A stretch of 64,000 nt of DNA from Halobacteriovorax sp. (GTDB lineage: Bacteria; Bdellovibrionota; Bacteriovoracia; Bacteriovoracales; Bacteriovoracaceae): positions 434,001 to 498,000 of the forward strand of contig PBIO01000014.1 in assembly GCA_002720865.1 (NCBI GenBank), written 5' to 3'. Positions within the stretch are counted from its first letter, which is position 1. Each line of letters opens with the position of its first letter. The notes beneath the pieces were generated by a model. It was not told the origin of the DNA. It saw only the letters and a list, made by a program, of their open reading frames with translations, and made no database searches. Position numbers and translations under genes: made by a program. Positions 32,394 to 41,606 of this stretch are shown piece by piece.

Positions 32394-35300
32394 ATGTTTA
32401 AATCAATTTTTAATAAATTTATAGCTCTTCTTTTTGGAGCATTTTTAATCTGTGTTGGATATTCAGCTAACACGAATCCATATATTGCTTACTTTCTTCC
32501 AGAGCTTGAAATAAGAAACATTGAAACAAGTAAGATCACAAATTCCCCATCTAGAGATCAACTTCAAACACTGGCTAAAGATAAGAAGGTAAAAGAAGCT
32601 ATTGAGAAGGCCAGTGGAATTAAACTTGAAAAAATTATTGGTCTAGCTGGAGATAGTGGAACTATAACTTATGATAGTCTTGAGACTTTTAAAAGGCTCC
32701 AGGAACTTGAAGGCCTTAATTCTAAGCTTTCTTCATCCCTTACTGAGATCGAGTGTGACGGTTCAGGAGCAGGAAAGTCAAACGGATTTGATAAAATTGA
32801 AATTTGCCATGGAGAGCATCCCGTTAAATGTGCAAATCGTAACCGAGATATTTTAGATGAAGCTGTTAAGAATATAGCTCAAATTGACTCTAGTCTTTCC
32901 AAAAAGAAATCTGAAGTTTCACGATTAAATGACAGTAATATTCACGATGAGTTTGAAAGTCTTGAGGAATTAGAAGAAAAGCTTCCTAAGCTGGATAGAA
33001 AAATTAGTTTTCTAGAAGGTTCCCTTCAAAAAGGTGAGAAGACGCTTAAAGCTCTAAAAGAAGACTATGAGAAGATTAAGGGATTAAGTGAAAAGAGAGA
33101 AAGCGTTAACAGACTCTTTAATAAAAAAATCGAATCCTTAAAATGTAGTCTGGTTAATCAACTAAGTCAGAACGAAGTTACTCTTTCAAAAATAATTGAA
33201 AAAAGAAGACAAGAAGCTGTCAATGCGGAAAGTATTGAAGACAGGCTAGCTATAAACTCTGAAATTGACCTGCTTAGAAAGCTAAAGACCTTTGAATCAG
33301 ATGGTAGAACTCTTGAAGAGATTAGAAATAAAGTTCAAGCCGTTGCCAATGGAGAACAAAGGGAAGGAGTTTCGAGAAGCTCTGCAAGGCTTTTAAATAG
33401 CATCCTTACAAGTAATATAGATTGTAATCAAAAAGATAACGAACAAACTGATCAAGACCAGATAAATGACTTTCTCAATGAAGTTGAAAAATTAGAACTT
33501 ACTTCAAAAAGAAGAATTAAAGAGCTTGAGCTTGATAACCAAATAGATAAGGAGCGCCTAGACGAACTTGTATTTGATAAGAATAAAGCAGAAGAACTCT
33601 TTAAAAAAAGAAAGGAAGATATAGCAAATCTAAAAAGAGAGATCGATTCTTTAAACTCAAATAGAAGAAAAAATATCTCAGATAGAGACCATGCTCATCA
33701 TATGTTGGCAGAGGGGTGCAGAAAACAGTACGTCTGTATAGAAGAGGATAAATCAACCTCAGTAGATAAAGGAGGTGAGAGTGGATATCTCTACGGTGAT
33801 GTTATTAATGCTCTTAGAGATAGACATGGGATCTATCTTGAAGAATCAGAAGATACCTTAAAAACCATTAATTTGTACCGTTATTTAAATAAAGTGAATG
33901 AGATCAGACTTTCTGAGATTGAAGATCTTTCAAATGAAGAAATTGATTGGAATGAAAAAAATCCAGGTAAGTATGCTGAATCTTTACTAAGGACTAAATA
34001 CAACACTGAAGAAGCTCTTAGGCTTATCCGCCTTATGAAAGGTTATACAGATAAAGAGTTTAAGGAAGCCAAAAGGGCCCTTGAAGGTGTGCCAGCAATC
34101 TTGGAGCTTTATAAAGAAGACTTGTATGGAAAAAAAGAAGGTGAAGAAGGCCTTTTTGCTAAACTAGATAAAATTGAAAAGAAGCTTCTTGAAAAGGATA
34201 AGGCATTGAAAAGCAAGTATGACGAGTATGTTAAATGGCAGGTGGATTTAAATCTTGCTCAGACAGATGCCTACCGAGCAGTGATCAGAAGTGATAATCA
34301 GTTTGAAAATAGCCTCAATCGTTTTGAAAGTGTTGCAAGTGGTTTTGGGGATGATGTTCTTCTGTCTTTAAGTAAGGGAGATATGGAGTCAGCTAGGCGG
34401 GCTCTTACAAACTTTAGAAATGTCCAAGGTCGACAAAGACAAATGATGCTTTCTCAGATTACCTCTACTGATAGAGCGGCAAGTCTAAAAGAAAGAGAAA
34501 TTTATCTAGAAGCTGAGTATCAAAAATTAGAAAAAAGATTTAAACAGCATTTAGAAGCTACTGGAAATAATGACAAGCCCCTTTCATCTGATCGTTTTGA
34601 CTATATTACAGATGGAGGAGGAAATTTTCATTTTCCAGGATCTTCTCATCAAGGTTCTAGCGTTAATGTGTGGGTTAATGATGGAGTAGATAATCATAGA
34701 GCTCCTGCTGGAATGAGAATCCCTCAAGATATTCAAAGGCAGCAAGTAACAATTACAAATACAGATGCCAACGGAAATACTACATCATACGAGCTAACTG
34801 TTGTAAGCACCGATGAAGGACAATCTCAGATTGTAGTGGCCAGAAATCTTTCACCTGATTGTAAGCAGAACTGTACAACGCTTCGGGATCTTAATGGAAA
34901 TGAGCTTGGGCCCGCAGGTACTCCTATTGAGTTTACACTTCCTTATGACGAGTTTAGAGGGGAGGCCAGTGATTATCTTGGAGACTTGGTTCAAGATTCT
35001 TTTAATACACCAAATTCAGGACTAGGAACAAATTATCAAGATGACCTTAGAGCACTTAATCAAAGAGCAAATGAGAGAAATATCCCTTCTGTTGCTGAGA
35101 CGAGTGGAATAATCCTGAGACAAACGGAATCAAGAGAAGCTCAGGTAAGAGAGCAAACATCAAATGCAAGGACTCAAAGCTCTGCAACTAGGGTGAGGTC
35201 AGCGGAAGTATTAAGTAGCATTGACTCTTCACTACCACCTTCTAACTTGCCGGACAATCCAAATCGCGAAGAAATGGGAAGTACATTAGCTATCGCAATG

Positions 35301-36044
35301 ACTGATATGGGTCTGAGCACACTTCCAATTATTGGGAACGGATATAATCTTGTTGATTTTTTAGCACAAGTTTTTACAAATCATTCCCTTCTTGGATTGC
35401 CTTCCGATGATATTGATAAGCTTATTACTGGACTGGCTATTATTCTTCCTAATCTCAAATGGGGTAAGCAATTTAAGCATGGTAAGAAGATGGTACAAAG
35501 TCTTATTGACCTTCTTAAAAAGCATGGAAAAGAAGGTTTTGATTTCTTTAAATCGGCCCTTTTGAAAGGTGGAGGCAAGGCTATAGGTATTTTAAGGGCC
35601 GTTGGTGAATATCCTAAAGTTGCACTTGGGTTAAGCATAAAAGAGATAAAAGTTTTTGATAAAATAGTCGGTTCGGCAAAAACATTTTTTGGAAACACTT
35701 CTTCTGTATCAATCAAGGATTTTTCATTAACTGCTAGGAGTATTCTAGGTAATAACGTTGGCGCTGCTGGTAAAATTGAGAATATGTTGAAGTCAACAAC
35801 TGAGTTAGCAAAAAGTTTAAAATTTACAAGTACTACTGCAAGACATATGGAGAATACTAGTCGTCATGTTCCTATTAATACACTTTCGACTGCTATAATG
35901 TATGGAAAAAGAACGATCGATCCTCAAGGTGCAGCAAACACATTTAAATATACTATTGAAATGTTTAAGAATGGGAAAAAGTATAATTTGGAAGTCGTGT
36001 TAAGAGAAACAGATAACACGATCTTACATTTCCTCTATAGATAA
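32394..36044 (+). CDS. Large secreted coiled-coil protein with C-terminal toxin-like domain
   Basis: 1216 residues. A signal peptide comes first (to about residue 25), then some 650 residues of charged coiled coil, then a Ser/Gln/Asn-rich linker. About residues 960-1080 form a hydrophobic, Gly-rich stretch that resembles pre-toxin (PT-TG) domains (LPIIGNGYNLVDFL, LGLPSDDIDKLITGLA). The last 70 residues have ARH(1151), SRH(1158), then strands ending ILHFLYR with H1212, reminiscent of DUF4258/BECR-fold RNases. A small gene follows after eight bases, as immunity genes do. Toxin and immunity roles are inferred from layout. No ribosome-binding site precedes the ATG. Confidence 0.55.
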   Translation: MFKSIFNKFIALLFGAFLICVGYSANTNPYIAYFLPELEIRNIETSKITNSPSRDQLQTLAKDKKVKEAIEKASGIKLEKIIGLAGDSGTITYDSLETFKRLQELEGLNSKLSSSLTEIECDGSGAGKSNGFDKIEICHGEHPVKCANRNRDILDEAVKNIAQIDSSLSKKKSEVSRLNDSNIHDEFESLEELEEKLPKLDRKISFLEGSLQKGEKTLKALKEDYEKIKGLSEKRESVNRLFNKKIESLKCSLVNQLSQNEVTLSKIIEKRRQEAVNAESIEDRLAINSEIDLLRKLKTFESDGRTLEEIRNKVQAVANGEQREGVSRSSARLLNSILTSNIDCNQKDNEQTDQDQINDFLNEVEKLELTSKRRIKELELDNQIDKERLDELVFDKNKAEELFKKRKEDIANLKREIDSLNSNRRKNISDRDHAHHMLAEGCRKQYVCIEEDKSTSVDKGGESGYLYGDVINALRDRHGIYLEESEDTLKTINLYRYLNKVNEIRLSEIEDLSNEEIDWNEKNPGKYAESLLRTKYNTEEALRLIRLMKGYTDKEFKEAKRALEGVPAILELYKEDLYGKKEGEEGLFAKLDKIEKKLLEKDKALKSKYDEYVKWQVDLNLAQTDAYRAVIRSDNQFENSLNRFESVASGFGDDVLLSLSKGDMESARRALTNFRNVQGRQRQMMLSQITSTDRAASLKEREIYLEAEYQKLEKRFKQHLEATGNNDKPLSSDRFDYITDGGGNFHFPGSSHQGSSVNVWVNDGVDNHRAPAGMRIPQDIQRQQVTITNTDANGNTTSYELTVVSTDEGQSQIVVARNLSPDCKQNCTTLRDLNGNELGPAGTPIEFTLPYDEFRGEASDYLGDLVQDSFNTPNSGLGTNYQDDLRALNQRANERNIPSVAETSGIILRQTESREAQVREQTSNARTQSSATRVRSAEVLSSIDSSLPPSNLPDNPNREEMGSTLAIAMTDMGLSTLPIIGNGYNLVDFLAQVFTNHSLLGLPSDDIDKLITGLAIILPNLKWGKQFKHGKKMVQSLIDLLKKHGKEGFDFFKSALLKGGGKAIGILRAVGEYPKVALGLSIKEIKVFDKIVGSAKTFFGNTSSVSIKDFSLTARSILGNNVGAAGKIENMLKSTTELAKSLKFTSTTARHMENTSRHVPINTLSTAIMYGKRTIDPQGAANTFKYTIEMFKNGKKYNLEVVLRETDNTILHFLYR

Positions 36045-36052
36045 AGGACTTT

Positions 36053-36574
36053 ATGAAATCAAAGATAAAAATTGAAGCTAAAAATGATTTAGAAAATAAT
36101 GATGAGTCATACTATTCTACCAGTGATCAATCTTTATCGGTTAGTATCGTTTACCCAAAAGAGATACCTGGAAGCCTTTCGTGTAAGATTGAAGAAAAGT
36201 TTGAATTGAAGAAACCCTATTTTCTTTTAAATATAGACAACTTGACAATTACTTTTGAAGGAGAGGATCTTTACCTTGTTTCTATTGATGCATATACAAA
36301 TTTGATAAATTGGGAGTCTGGAACAATAAGTGTTCCTGAAGAAAAGACCTTTGGGTATGCAACACTTCAAAAGAGTGTAGATGATGATCGAGAGTCAATA
36401 ACTTTGAACCCCCGATTTCTATACGATCAAAGGCATTCTGTTTTGAAGATTGAATTATCATCTACTAGAACTGATAAAGAAGAGTTCTTTAAGATTTCCA
36501 GTAACATTTCTATAGGTCTATCTAATAAAACAATTACTTCAGTTTTTATTGAAAAACTTAAGATAAAACCTTGA
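36053..36574 (+). CDS. Candidate immunity protein
   Basis: 173-residue acidic, beta-rich cytoplasmic protein without a signal peptide. It starts eight bases after the stop of the large coiled-coil/toxin-like gene, with AAGGA just before the ATG. The position, small size and lack of an export signal fit an immunity protein for the upstream C-terminal domain. No family is recognised by sequence. It could instead be an unrelated partner or chaperone. Confidence 0.45.
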   Translation: MKSKIKIEAKNDLENNDESYYSTSDQSLSVSIVYPKEIPGSLSCKIEEKFELKKPYFLLNIDNLTITFEGEDLYLVSIDAYTNLINWESGTISVPEEKTFGYATLQKSVDDDRESITLNPRFLYDQRHSVLKIELSSTRTDKEEFFKISSNISIGLSNKTITSVFIEKLKIKP

Positions 36575-36614
36575 TAAAAGTAACTAATCAAATTGTAATG
36601 AAAAAGTTTACAAA

Positions 36615-36691
36615 TGGTGGGACATCGGTGACTTGAACACCGGACCACCCGGTTATGAGCCGGGGGCTCTAACCAACTGAGCTAATGTCCC
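36615..36691 (-). tRNA. tRNA with CAT anticodon (probably Met)
   Basis: 77-nt cloverleaf with encoded CCA at its 3' end. Acceptor stem GGGACAT/ATGTCCC, D-arm GCTC...GAGC, anticodon stem CCCGG/CCGGG with loop CTCATAA (anticodon CAT at 36657-36655), T-arm CGGTG-TTCAAGT-CACCG. It is not the initiator, as the first pair is normal and the anticodon stem lacks three G-C pairs in initiator form. Elongator Met is most likely; Ile2 with lysidine-modified CAT cannot be excluded. Confidence 0.95.
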
Positions 36692-36771
36692 ACAGATGGT
36701 TGAATTGCACATATTTATACACTTGCGACTTGAGTCTTGTAAATTGATTGCACGGTGCGTAGTATGGATTT

Positions 36772-37593
36772 ATGCTTAAGTTTTGGAAATATAGCGCCAC
36801 AGGAAACGATTTTGTCGTCTTTGATGACAGGAAAGGAGATGTTCCTGTTTTGGATTGGCAGGCCATTTGTGACCGGGAAAAGGGTATTGGAGCTGATGGG
36901 ATCCTTCTTCTTAGAAGTTCAGATAAGGGTGATTTTAAAATGACCTATTTGAATGCAGATGGGGGAGAAGTTGAAATGTGCGGAAATGGCGGAAGAGCTA
37001 TTTCTCATTTTGCTAAAACTGAATTGGGGATAAACCCGAAAAATACTTCAAGTAAATTATTTGAGTTTGAAACTCTTGAGGGAGTTTATAATTCCACTGT
37101 TGATGGGGAATTTGTCAGACTAAATATGACTGAATTTGCTGAGTGGAAAAAATTTGATATCTCGCCTTATTATCCAGCGAAAAATTCTATTTATATGAAA
37201 ACTGGTGTGCCCCATTGTGTTTACCTGGTTCATTCTGTCGATGAAGTTGATCTTATGTCCCACGCACCTCCGATTCGTTATAATGAGATCTTTGAGCGCG
37301 GAACTAATGTGAATTTCATTGAGAAATTAGGGGATCATCATATAAAAATGCGAACTTATGAGAGGGGAGTTGAAGGTGAAACCCTCGCTTGTGGAACAGG
37401 CGCAACGGCAGTGGCCCTTGCTTGTAATGAGTTCTTTGGTTTTAAGGATGAAGTTAAAATTGAGGCCCCTGGTGGAGAGCTTATTATTCAATTTGAAGGT
37501 GAGCAGGGAAATTTTTCTAATATTTATCTTTGTGGAAAAGCAGAAAAAATATCTAGTGGATCAATCGATCCGAAAGAATACGGTCAATCCTAG
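36772..37593 (+). CDS. dapF: Diaminopimelate epimerase
   Basis: Interconverts LL- and meso-diaminopimelate for peptidoglycan and lysine. The two catalytic cysteines are C70 (in EMCGNGGR) and C207 (in ACGTGATA), with the N-terminal KYSATGNDF motif. Length 273 is normal. The start is the ATG at 36772; the ribosome-binding site is weak. The 3' 41 bases overlap the convergent VanZ-like gene. Confidence 0.95.
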   Translation: MLKFWKYSATGNDFVVFDDRKGDVPVLDWQAICDREKGIGADGILLLRSSDKGDFKMTYLNADGGEVEMCGNGGRAISHFAKTELGINPKNTSSKLFEFETLEGVYNSTVDGEFVRLNMTEFAEWKKFDISPYYPAKNSIYMKTGVPHCVYLVHSVDEVDLMSHAPPIRYNEIFERGTNVNFIEKLGDHHIKMRTYERGVEGETLACGTGATAVALACNEFFGFKDEVKIEAPGGELIIQFEGEQGNFSNIYLCGKAEKISSGSIDPKEYGQS

Positions 37594-37945
37594 AAAGAAA
37601 GTCTTTTAAAATTTTGATACTTAATAAGGAGCCACATAAAGCTCCTAGGCCATTGGCAATAAGGTCAAGGAGACTCATTTGGCGAGTGGGAAAAAAGTCC
37701 TGAGCAATTTCAATAGCGCCACTATAGGAAAAAAGTAGGATGAATATAAGAATAGGCTTCTGATTTTTAGTAAGCTGTTGAAAGTAAAAAGTTGAGATAA
37801 AGTAACCAGTAAAATGGACCGCTTTATCCACGTGAGGAATCCATTCAGGTCCAGGTTCGCTAGGCATTAAGGAGCCCCCTGTGATGATGGCCATCCCTAG
37901 GAATCCAAAAAACCACCATAATTTGTTCAATCGATAAGCATTCAT
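37553..37945 (-). CDS. VanZ-like membrane protein
   Basis: 130 residues, four membrane helices, with the VanZ-family pattern: a first helix, then PHVDKAVHFTGYF on the loop, a third helix with YSGAIEIAQDFFPTRQMSLLDLIANGLGA. In VanZ this family confers low-level teicoplanin resistance; other members have unknown roles in the envelope. It shares 41 bases with the end of dapF on the other strand. Confidence 0.75.
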   Translation of the reverse strand: MNAYRLNKLWWFFGFLGMAIITGGSLMPSEPGPEWIPHVDKAVHFTGYFISTFYFQQLTKNQKPILIFILLFSYSGAIEIAQDFFPTRQMSLLDLIANGLGALCGSLLSIKILKDFLSRIDRILSDRLIH

Positions 37946-37979
37946 AGACGTCTTCTAGTATACGGAATAAAATATAAGC

Positions 37980-38396
37980 ATGTCTCGTATTCTTGTCATA
38001 GTTTTACTTTTTTCTTTACCAATTTCAGCACAGGCTGGATTGATGGTAAATATTAGTATGATCTACAAGAATGGAATTGATAAGAACTTGGTTCTTGAAT
38101 CTGAATTACATTCAATTGAAGAGGTATGGGGAAAAAGAAAAATTCAACTAACTATGAAAAATGGAGCTCGATTAAATTTAAGAGCAGGTTTTTGGGAAAG
38201 ACCGGTGGCCCAGCTAGAGCAGGTTGGACCAAGTTCAAAAATCTTTTTAGAGGGGGAGCTTTTTAAACCTAATGGAGAGCTCGCTAAGCAAATTGAAAGA
38301 AGACAAACCCAGGTTGAAATTGGTGAGCCTTTTATTATCGGATATAAAGGGCAGAGTCAGCTCCTTGAAGTTACAATCAAACCGTATTTAGAATAA
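37980..38396 (+). CDS. Exported protein of unknown function
   Basis: 138 residues with a signal peptide to about residue 19 (SAQA). The rest is beta-rich, without Cys, and looks like a small all-beta periplasmic protein. Its stop and the tlyA ATG share a base (TAATG), so the two are likely translated together. No family recognised. Confidence 0.6.
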   Translation: MSRILVIVLLFSLPISAQAGLMVNISMIYKNGIDKNLVLESELHSIEEVWGKRKIQLTMKNGARLNLRAGFWERPVAQLEQVGPSSKIFLEGELFKPNGELAKQIERRQTQVEIGEPFIIGYKGQSQLLEVTIKPYLE

Positions 38397-39160
38397 TGGA
38401 AAAATGTCGCGCGGATAAAATGCTTGTTCAGTTAGGACTGGCTGGGACCCGTTCAAAAGCAGCTCAAATGATAGAGCGCGGAGAAGTTACATATAAGGGT
38501 GAAGTCTTAAAAAAAGCCTCACAAATTGTTGAGGGCGAAGGGTTAGAGATCACTTCGGAACATACTTATGTGGGAAGAGGCGCTTATAAACTTATAAAGG
38601 CCATTGAAGAATTTAAACTAAAGCTTGATGGTAAAACTGTGGCAGATATTGGAGCTTCTACAGGGGGATTTACGGAAGTTTCTCTATTAAAGGGAGCCAA
38701 GAAAGTTTTTGCTATTGATGTTGGTCATGAGCAGCTCGATCCAATATTGGTAAAGGATGAAAGAGTAATAAATTTAGAGGGAACTAATATCAGAGAGCTT
38801 GAGACTCTGGGTGAGCTTGTTGATTTGGTGGTTGTAGACCTAAGTTTTATTTCTTTAGATATTGTGTTTAAGGATATTATTAAACATTTAAAGGACGATG
38901 GCGAAGGAGTTTTTCTCGTTAAGCCGCAATTCGAGCTTTCTAAAAGTTCTCTTGGTAAAAAGGGAATAGTTAGAGATCCAGAAAAGCTTTTAGAGGCCCT
39001 TGAAAAAAACTTTGAATTACTAAAACCGCAAGGGGTTTGTGTAAGTCCGATTAGAGGTAAAGAGGGAAATAAAGAGTTTCTCTTTTATTATGTGAAAGCT
39101 AAAACTAAAGCTGGTGTAAAAATTGAAGATTTAAAGAATCTAATCTTGGAGAATAAATGA
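38396..39160 (+). CDS. tlyA: TlyA-type rRNA 2'-O-methyltransferase
   Basis: SAM-dependent RNA methyltransferase of the TlyA/hemolysin A family; in mycobacteria it methylates 16S and 23S rRNA and sets capreomycin sensitivity. An N-terminal S4 RNA-binding domain (about 3-62) precedes the FtsJ-like Rossmann domain with ADIGASTGGFTEV (motif I) and VVDLSF. Length 254 is typical. The gene is coupled on both sides, overlapping the LOG gene by four bases. Confidence 0.88.
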   Translation: MEKCRADKMLVQLGLAGTRSKAAQMIERGEVTYKGEVLKKASQIVEGEGLEITSEHTYVGRGAYKLIKAIEEFKLKLDGKTVADIGASTGGFTEVSLLKGAKKVFAIDVGHEQLDPILVKDERVINLEGTNIRELETLGELVDLVVVDLSFISLDIVFKDIIKHLKDDGEGVFLVKPQFELSKSSLGKKGIVRDPEKLLEALEKNFELLKPQGVCVSPIRGKEGNKEFLFYYVKAKTKAGVKIEDLKNLILENK

Positions 39161-39699
39161 GTAACTTATGTGTTTTTTGTGGATCAAAAAACGGAAATGA
39201 TAAAAAATATATAGAACTTGGAAAAACCCTTGGAAGCCTAATGGCCGAAAAAAATATTGGTCTGGTTTATGGCGGGGGCCGAGTTGGAATCATGGGAGAA
39301 CTTGCGGATGCCTGCCTTGAAAAAAAGGGTGAGGTTTACGGGGTGATTCCAAAGTCTTTAATGGAATGGGAAGTTGGGCATGAAGGCATCACAAAACTTG
39401 AAATTGTTGAAACGATGCACGATAGAAAGGCCAAGATGTATGAACTTTCTGATGGCTTCGTTGCATTGCCCGGAGGGATGGGCACTCTTGACGAGCTGTG
39501 TGAAATTATCACCTGGGCCCAGCTTGAATACCATAAGAAGCCTATTTACGTTCTGAACGACTATGGATTCTTTGATCATTTGCTAAAGCACTTTGATTTG
39601 GCCGTTAAAGAAGGTTTTCTCAGTCAGGAGCATAGAGATTGGATTGTGGTGGTAGAGGGGCCAGAGAAGCTTTTGGAAGCATTTCTGAAGGAAATCTAG
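39157..39699 (+). CDS. LOG family nucleotide phosphoribohydrolase
   Basis: Rossmann-like protein of the LOG/TIGR00730 family that cleaves cytokinin-like or other nucleoside 5'-monophosphates to base and ribose 5-phosphate. Diagnostic motif PGGMGTLDE at 105-113, plus VYGGGRVGIMG near residue 38 for nucleotide binding. Length 180 is usual for bacterial members. The true substrate in this organism is unknown; AMP is common. Confidence 0.88.
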   Translation: MSNLCVFCGSKNGNDKKYIELGKTLGSLMAEKNIGLVYGGGRVGIMGELADACLEKKGEVYGVIPKSLMEWEVGHEGITKLEIVETMHDRKAKMYELSDGFVALPGGMGTLDELCEIITWAQLEYHKKPIYVLNDYGFFDHLLKHFDLAVKEGFLSQEHRDWIVVVEGPEKLLEAFLKEI

Positions 39700-39771
39700 C
39701 TTCTCATTTTGTAAACAGTCGCCTATAATTTCAAACTATTAACGCATTAGTTCAATTTAAGTGAGAATTCG

Positions 39772-40254
39772 ATGAATCGATTGGTTGTTTTTATTATCTT
39801 GATGGCTTCTTTGGTAACCATCTTAACTTTAAAAAACTATAAGTCTCTTCCAATTTCAAATCAAAAATTTGATATGAAAAAAGCTGAGGAAGCACATAAG
39901 GCTCATAAGAAAGAGCTTATTGAACTTGCTAAAAGACAAGAACCAAAAAAGAAAGTTGTAGAAGAAGTTAAAGAGGAAGGACCTCTTGTTGTTCTTGATA
40001 CTCCACAACTTCAAAGAGGGGATGCCCTTTATAAAAAATGTATTGTTTGTCATGGAAAGAGAGCGGAAGGAAAGAAATCTCAAAATGCTCCACGTCTTGG
40101 TGGACAATTTGATTGGTATTTAGAAAAGCAAATTACGGCCATGCGTGATGGTGTGCGAATCAATCAGAAAATGCTTCCGTATGTGAAGAAGCTGAGCGAC
40201 CAGGATGTAAAAGATCTTGCAGCTTATCTTTCTAAAGTTCCTTGGGGAAAATAA
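39772..40254 (+). CDS. Class I cytochrome c, membrane-anchored
   Basis: Electron-transfer protein. An uncleaved or lipid-free N-terminal helix (about 1-20) and a long Lys/Glu-rich linker precede a small c553-type domain with C90-I-V-C93-H94 for covalent haem and M134 as the likely axial ligand. Length 160. It probably shuttles electrons in the periplasm between membrane complexes. The promoter region contains a TATAAT near 39724. The next gene follows after three bases. Confidence 0.85.
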   Translation: MNRLVVFIILMASLVTILTLKNYKSLPISNQKFDMKKAEEAHKAHKKELIELAKRQEPKKKVVEEVKEEGPLVVLDTPQLQRGDALYKKCIVCHGKRAEGKKSQNAPRLGGQFDWYLEKQITAMRDGVRINQKMLPYVKKLSDQDVKDLAAYLSKVPWGK

Positions 40255-40257
40255 TTC

Positions 40258-40788
40258 ATGCCTCTTTATAGTTTTAAAGAACATAAGCCAGAAATTGGTG
40301 AGGGCTGTTTTATAGCTCCTTCAGCTGATGTCATTGGCCAGGTTAAACTAGGAGCAAACTCTAGTCTTTGGTATGGCGTAGTGGCTAGGGGTGATATCAA
40401 TCAAATCACTGTTGGAGAGAATACAAATATTCAAGACCTTACTATGCTTCATGTAATAGAAGATATTCCTCTTATTATTGGTTCAGGAGTGAGTGTGGGT
40501 CATAATGCCATTCTTCATGCCTGTACCGTGGAAGATAATTGCTTGATTGGAATGGGGGCCATTGTTTTAGATGGCGCTGTCATAGGAAAAAATTCTGTCG
40601 TTGCAGCAGGTTCCGTTGTTTCTCCTGGAAAAAAGTTTCCCGGAGGAAGCATGATTATGGGAAGCCCGGCAAAGGTTGTAAGAGAGCTCCGCCCTGAAGA
40701 GCTAAAGGGCTATGGTCAGCATTTTAATTCATACCTAGAAAGCAAGAATGAGTTTAATAATGAGGAGTTTGTAAAAAGGCTAGATTAA
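40258..40788 (+). CDS. Gamma-class carbonic anhydrase-like hexapeptide protein
   Basis: Left-handed beta-helix trimer of the YrdA/PaaY type, built of hexapeptide repeats. The three zinc-ligand histidines are at H65, H82 and H87, the same relative spacing as in Cam. Length 176 matches YrdA-like proteins. Carbonic anhydrase activity is shown for some relatives only. It follows cytochrome c by three bases; the stop overlaps the convergent DUF1499 gene by four. Confidence 0.88.
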   Translation: MPLYSFKEHKPEIGEGCFIAPSADVIGQVKLGANSSLWYGVVARGDINQITVGENTNIQDLTMLHVIEDIPLIIGSGVSVGHNAILHACTVEDNCLIGMGAIVLDGAVIGKNSVVAAGSVVSPGKKFPGGSMIMGSPAKVVRELRPEELKGYGQHFNSYLESKNEFNNEEFVKRLD

Positions 40789-41222
40789 AAGTCGTTCTGC
40801 TGAAATTTAAATCTGATATCCTCAATCCTCTTTTTATTCGCCCCTAAGTCTGAATGACCTTTTCTTGAGGCAGATCTAAAGTGAACTTTTTTATCAATTC
40901 CAAAATAAAACTCCACATCGTCAATAAATCTAAAAATAGCACTTGTGAATTCAGCATGGATATAATCTGGACTAGTGGTTATGATTTTAGCACTAGAGTT
41001 TTTTGTTAAAATACCAGTTATTTTTTGATGGGCCCTTTCTTTATTGGAAACGATCTCAATGGGCTCGAGGAAATGCTCCTCATCATGTTTAAAGCTTGTC
41101 ACGCAATTTGGCTTATCGGGACATTTACTTAGTTGGTTATCAATAACACCTAAGCCTTTAGGCATTGGGGCTGAACAAGAAACAGTAAGTATTGCTATAA
41201 TTAAAACTTTAAATAGGTCCAC
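40785..41222 (-). CDS. DUF1499 lipoprotein
   Basis: 145 residues. The N-terminal hydrophobic stretch ends in a lipobox-like LTVSC, so it is probably lipid-anchored. The mature part fits DUF1499: CPDKPNCVTS, then a two-strand alpha/beta core with YIHAEFTSAIFRFIDDVEFYF and a C-terminal NKKRIEDIRFKF. Function of the family is unknown. It overlaps the DUF2288 gene by 14 bases, suggesting one transcript. Confidence 0.8.
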   Translation of the reverse strand: MDLFKVLIIAILTVSCSAPMPKGLGVIDNQLSKCPDKPNCVTSFKHDEEHFLEPIEIVSNKERAHQKITGILTKNSSAKIITTSPDYIHAEFTSAIFRFIDDVEFYFGIDKKVHFRSASRKGHSDLGANKKRIEDIRFKFQQNDF

Positions 41223-41544
41223 GTTTTTTACGTCCTTTTTCGTCTACTTGAGCTAAGCAATAGGGTGGTATTTCTAGGAAATGAAAGATTCGTTCATCGG
41301 GAATTGATTTCCATTCCATAATACTTTCATTGCGAGGGGGGTTAATGGCCCCTACCTCTGCTAGTTTTTTAATTTTTTCATCTTTATCTAAAACAAGCAT
41401 AGCACCAATTTCAACCATATTAGTGTCGGGGGCACAGATAAGTAATTTTCCATTTTGGAAGTACTTAACAAGTTCATTCCAAGACCCATCAATGACTAAG
41501 GCCTCGAGTTCTTCAATTGTTTCTTGCTTTAAATCTTCAGACAT
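41209..41544 (-). CDS. DUF2288 family protein
   Basis: 111-residue cytoplasmic protein with the DUF2288 pattern: a helix ending in SWNELVKYFQNGKLLICAP, the strand NMVEIGAMLVLD, then a long helix and a C-terminal YCLAQ strand. No function is known for the family. It lies upstream of, and overlaps, the DUF1499 lipoprotein, and downstream of the histone-like gene on the same strand. Confidence 0.7.
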   Translation of the reverse strand: MSEDLKQETIEELEALVIDGSWNELVKYFQNGKLLICAPDTNMVEIGAMLVLDKDEKIKKLAEVGAINPPRNESIMEWKSIPDERIFHFLEIPPYCLAQVDEKGRKKRGPI

Positions 41545-41606
41545 TTTTTTCCAAATAAAAGGCCAAGGATAACCTTGGCCAATTTATAGATACTTTTAAT
41601 TAGTTT

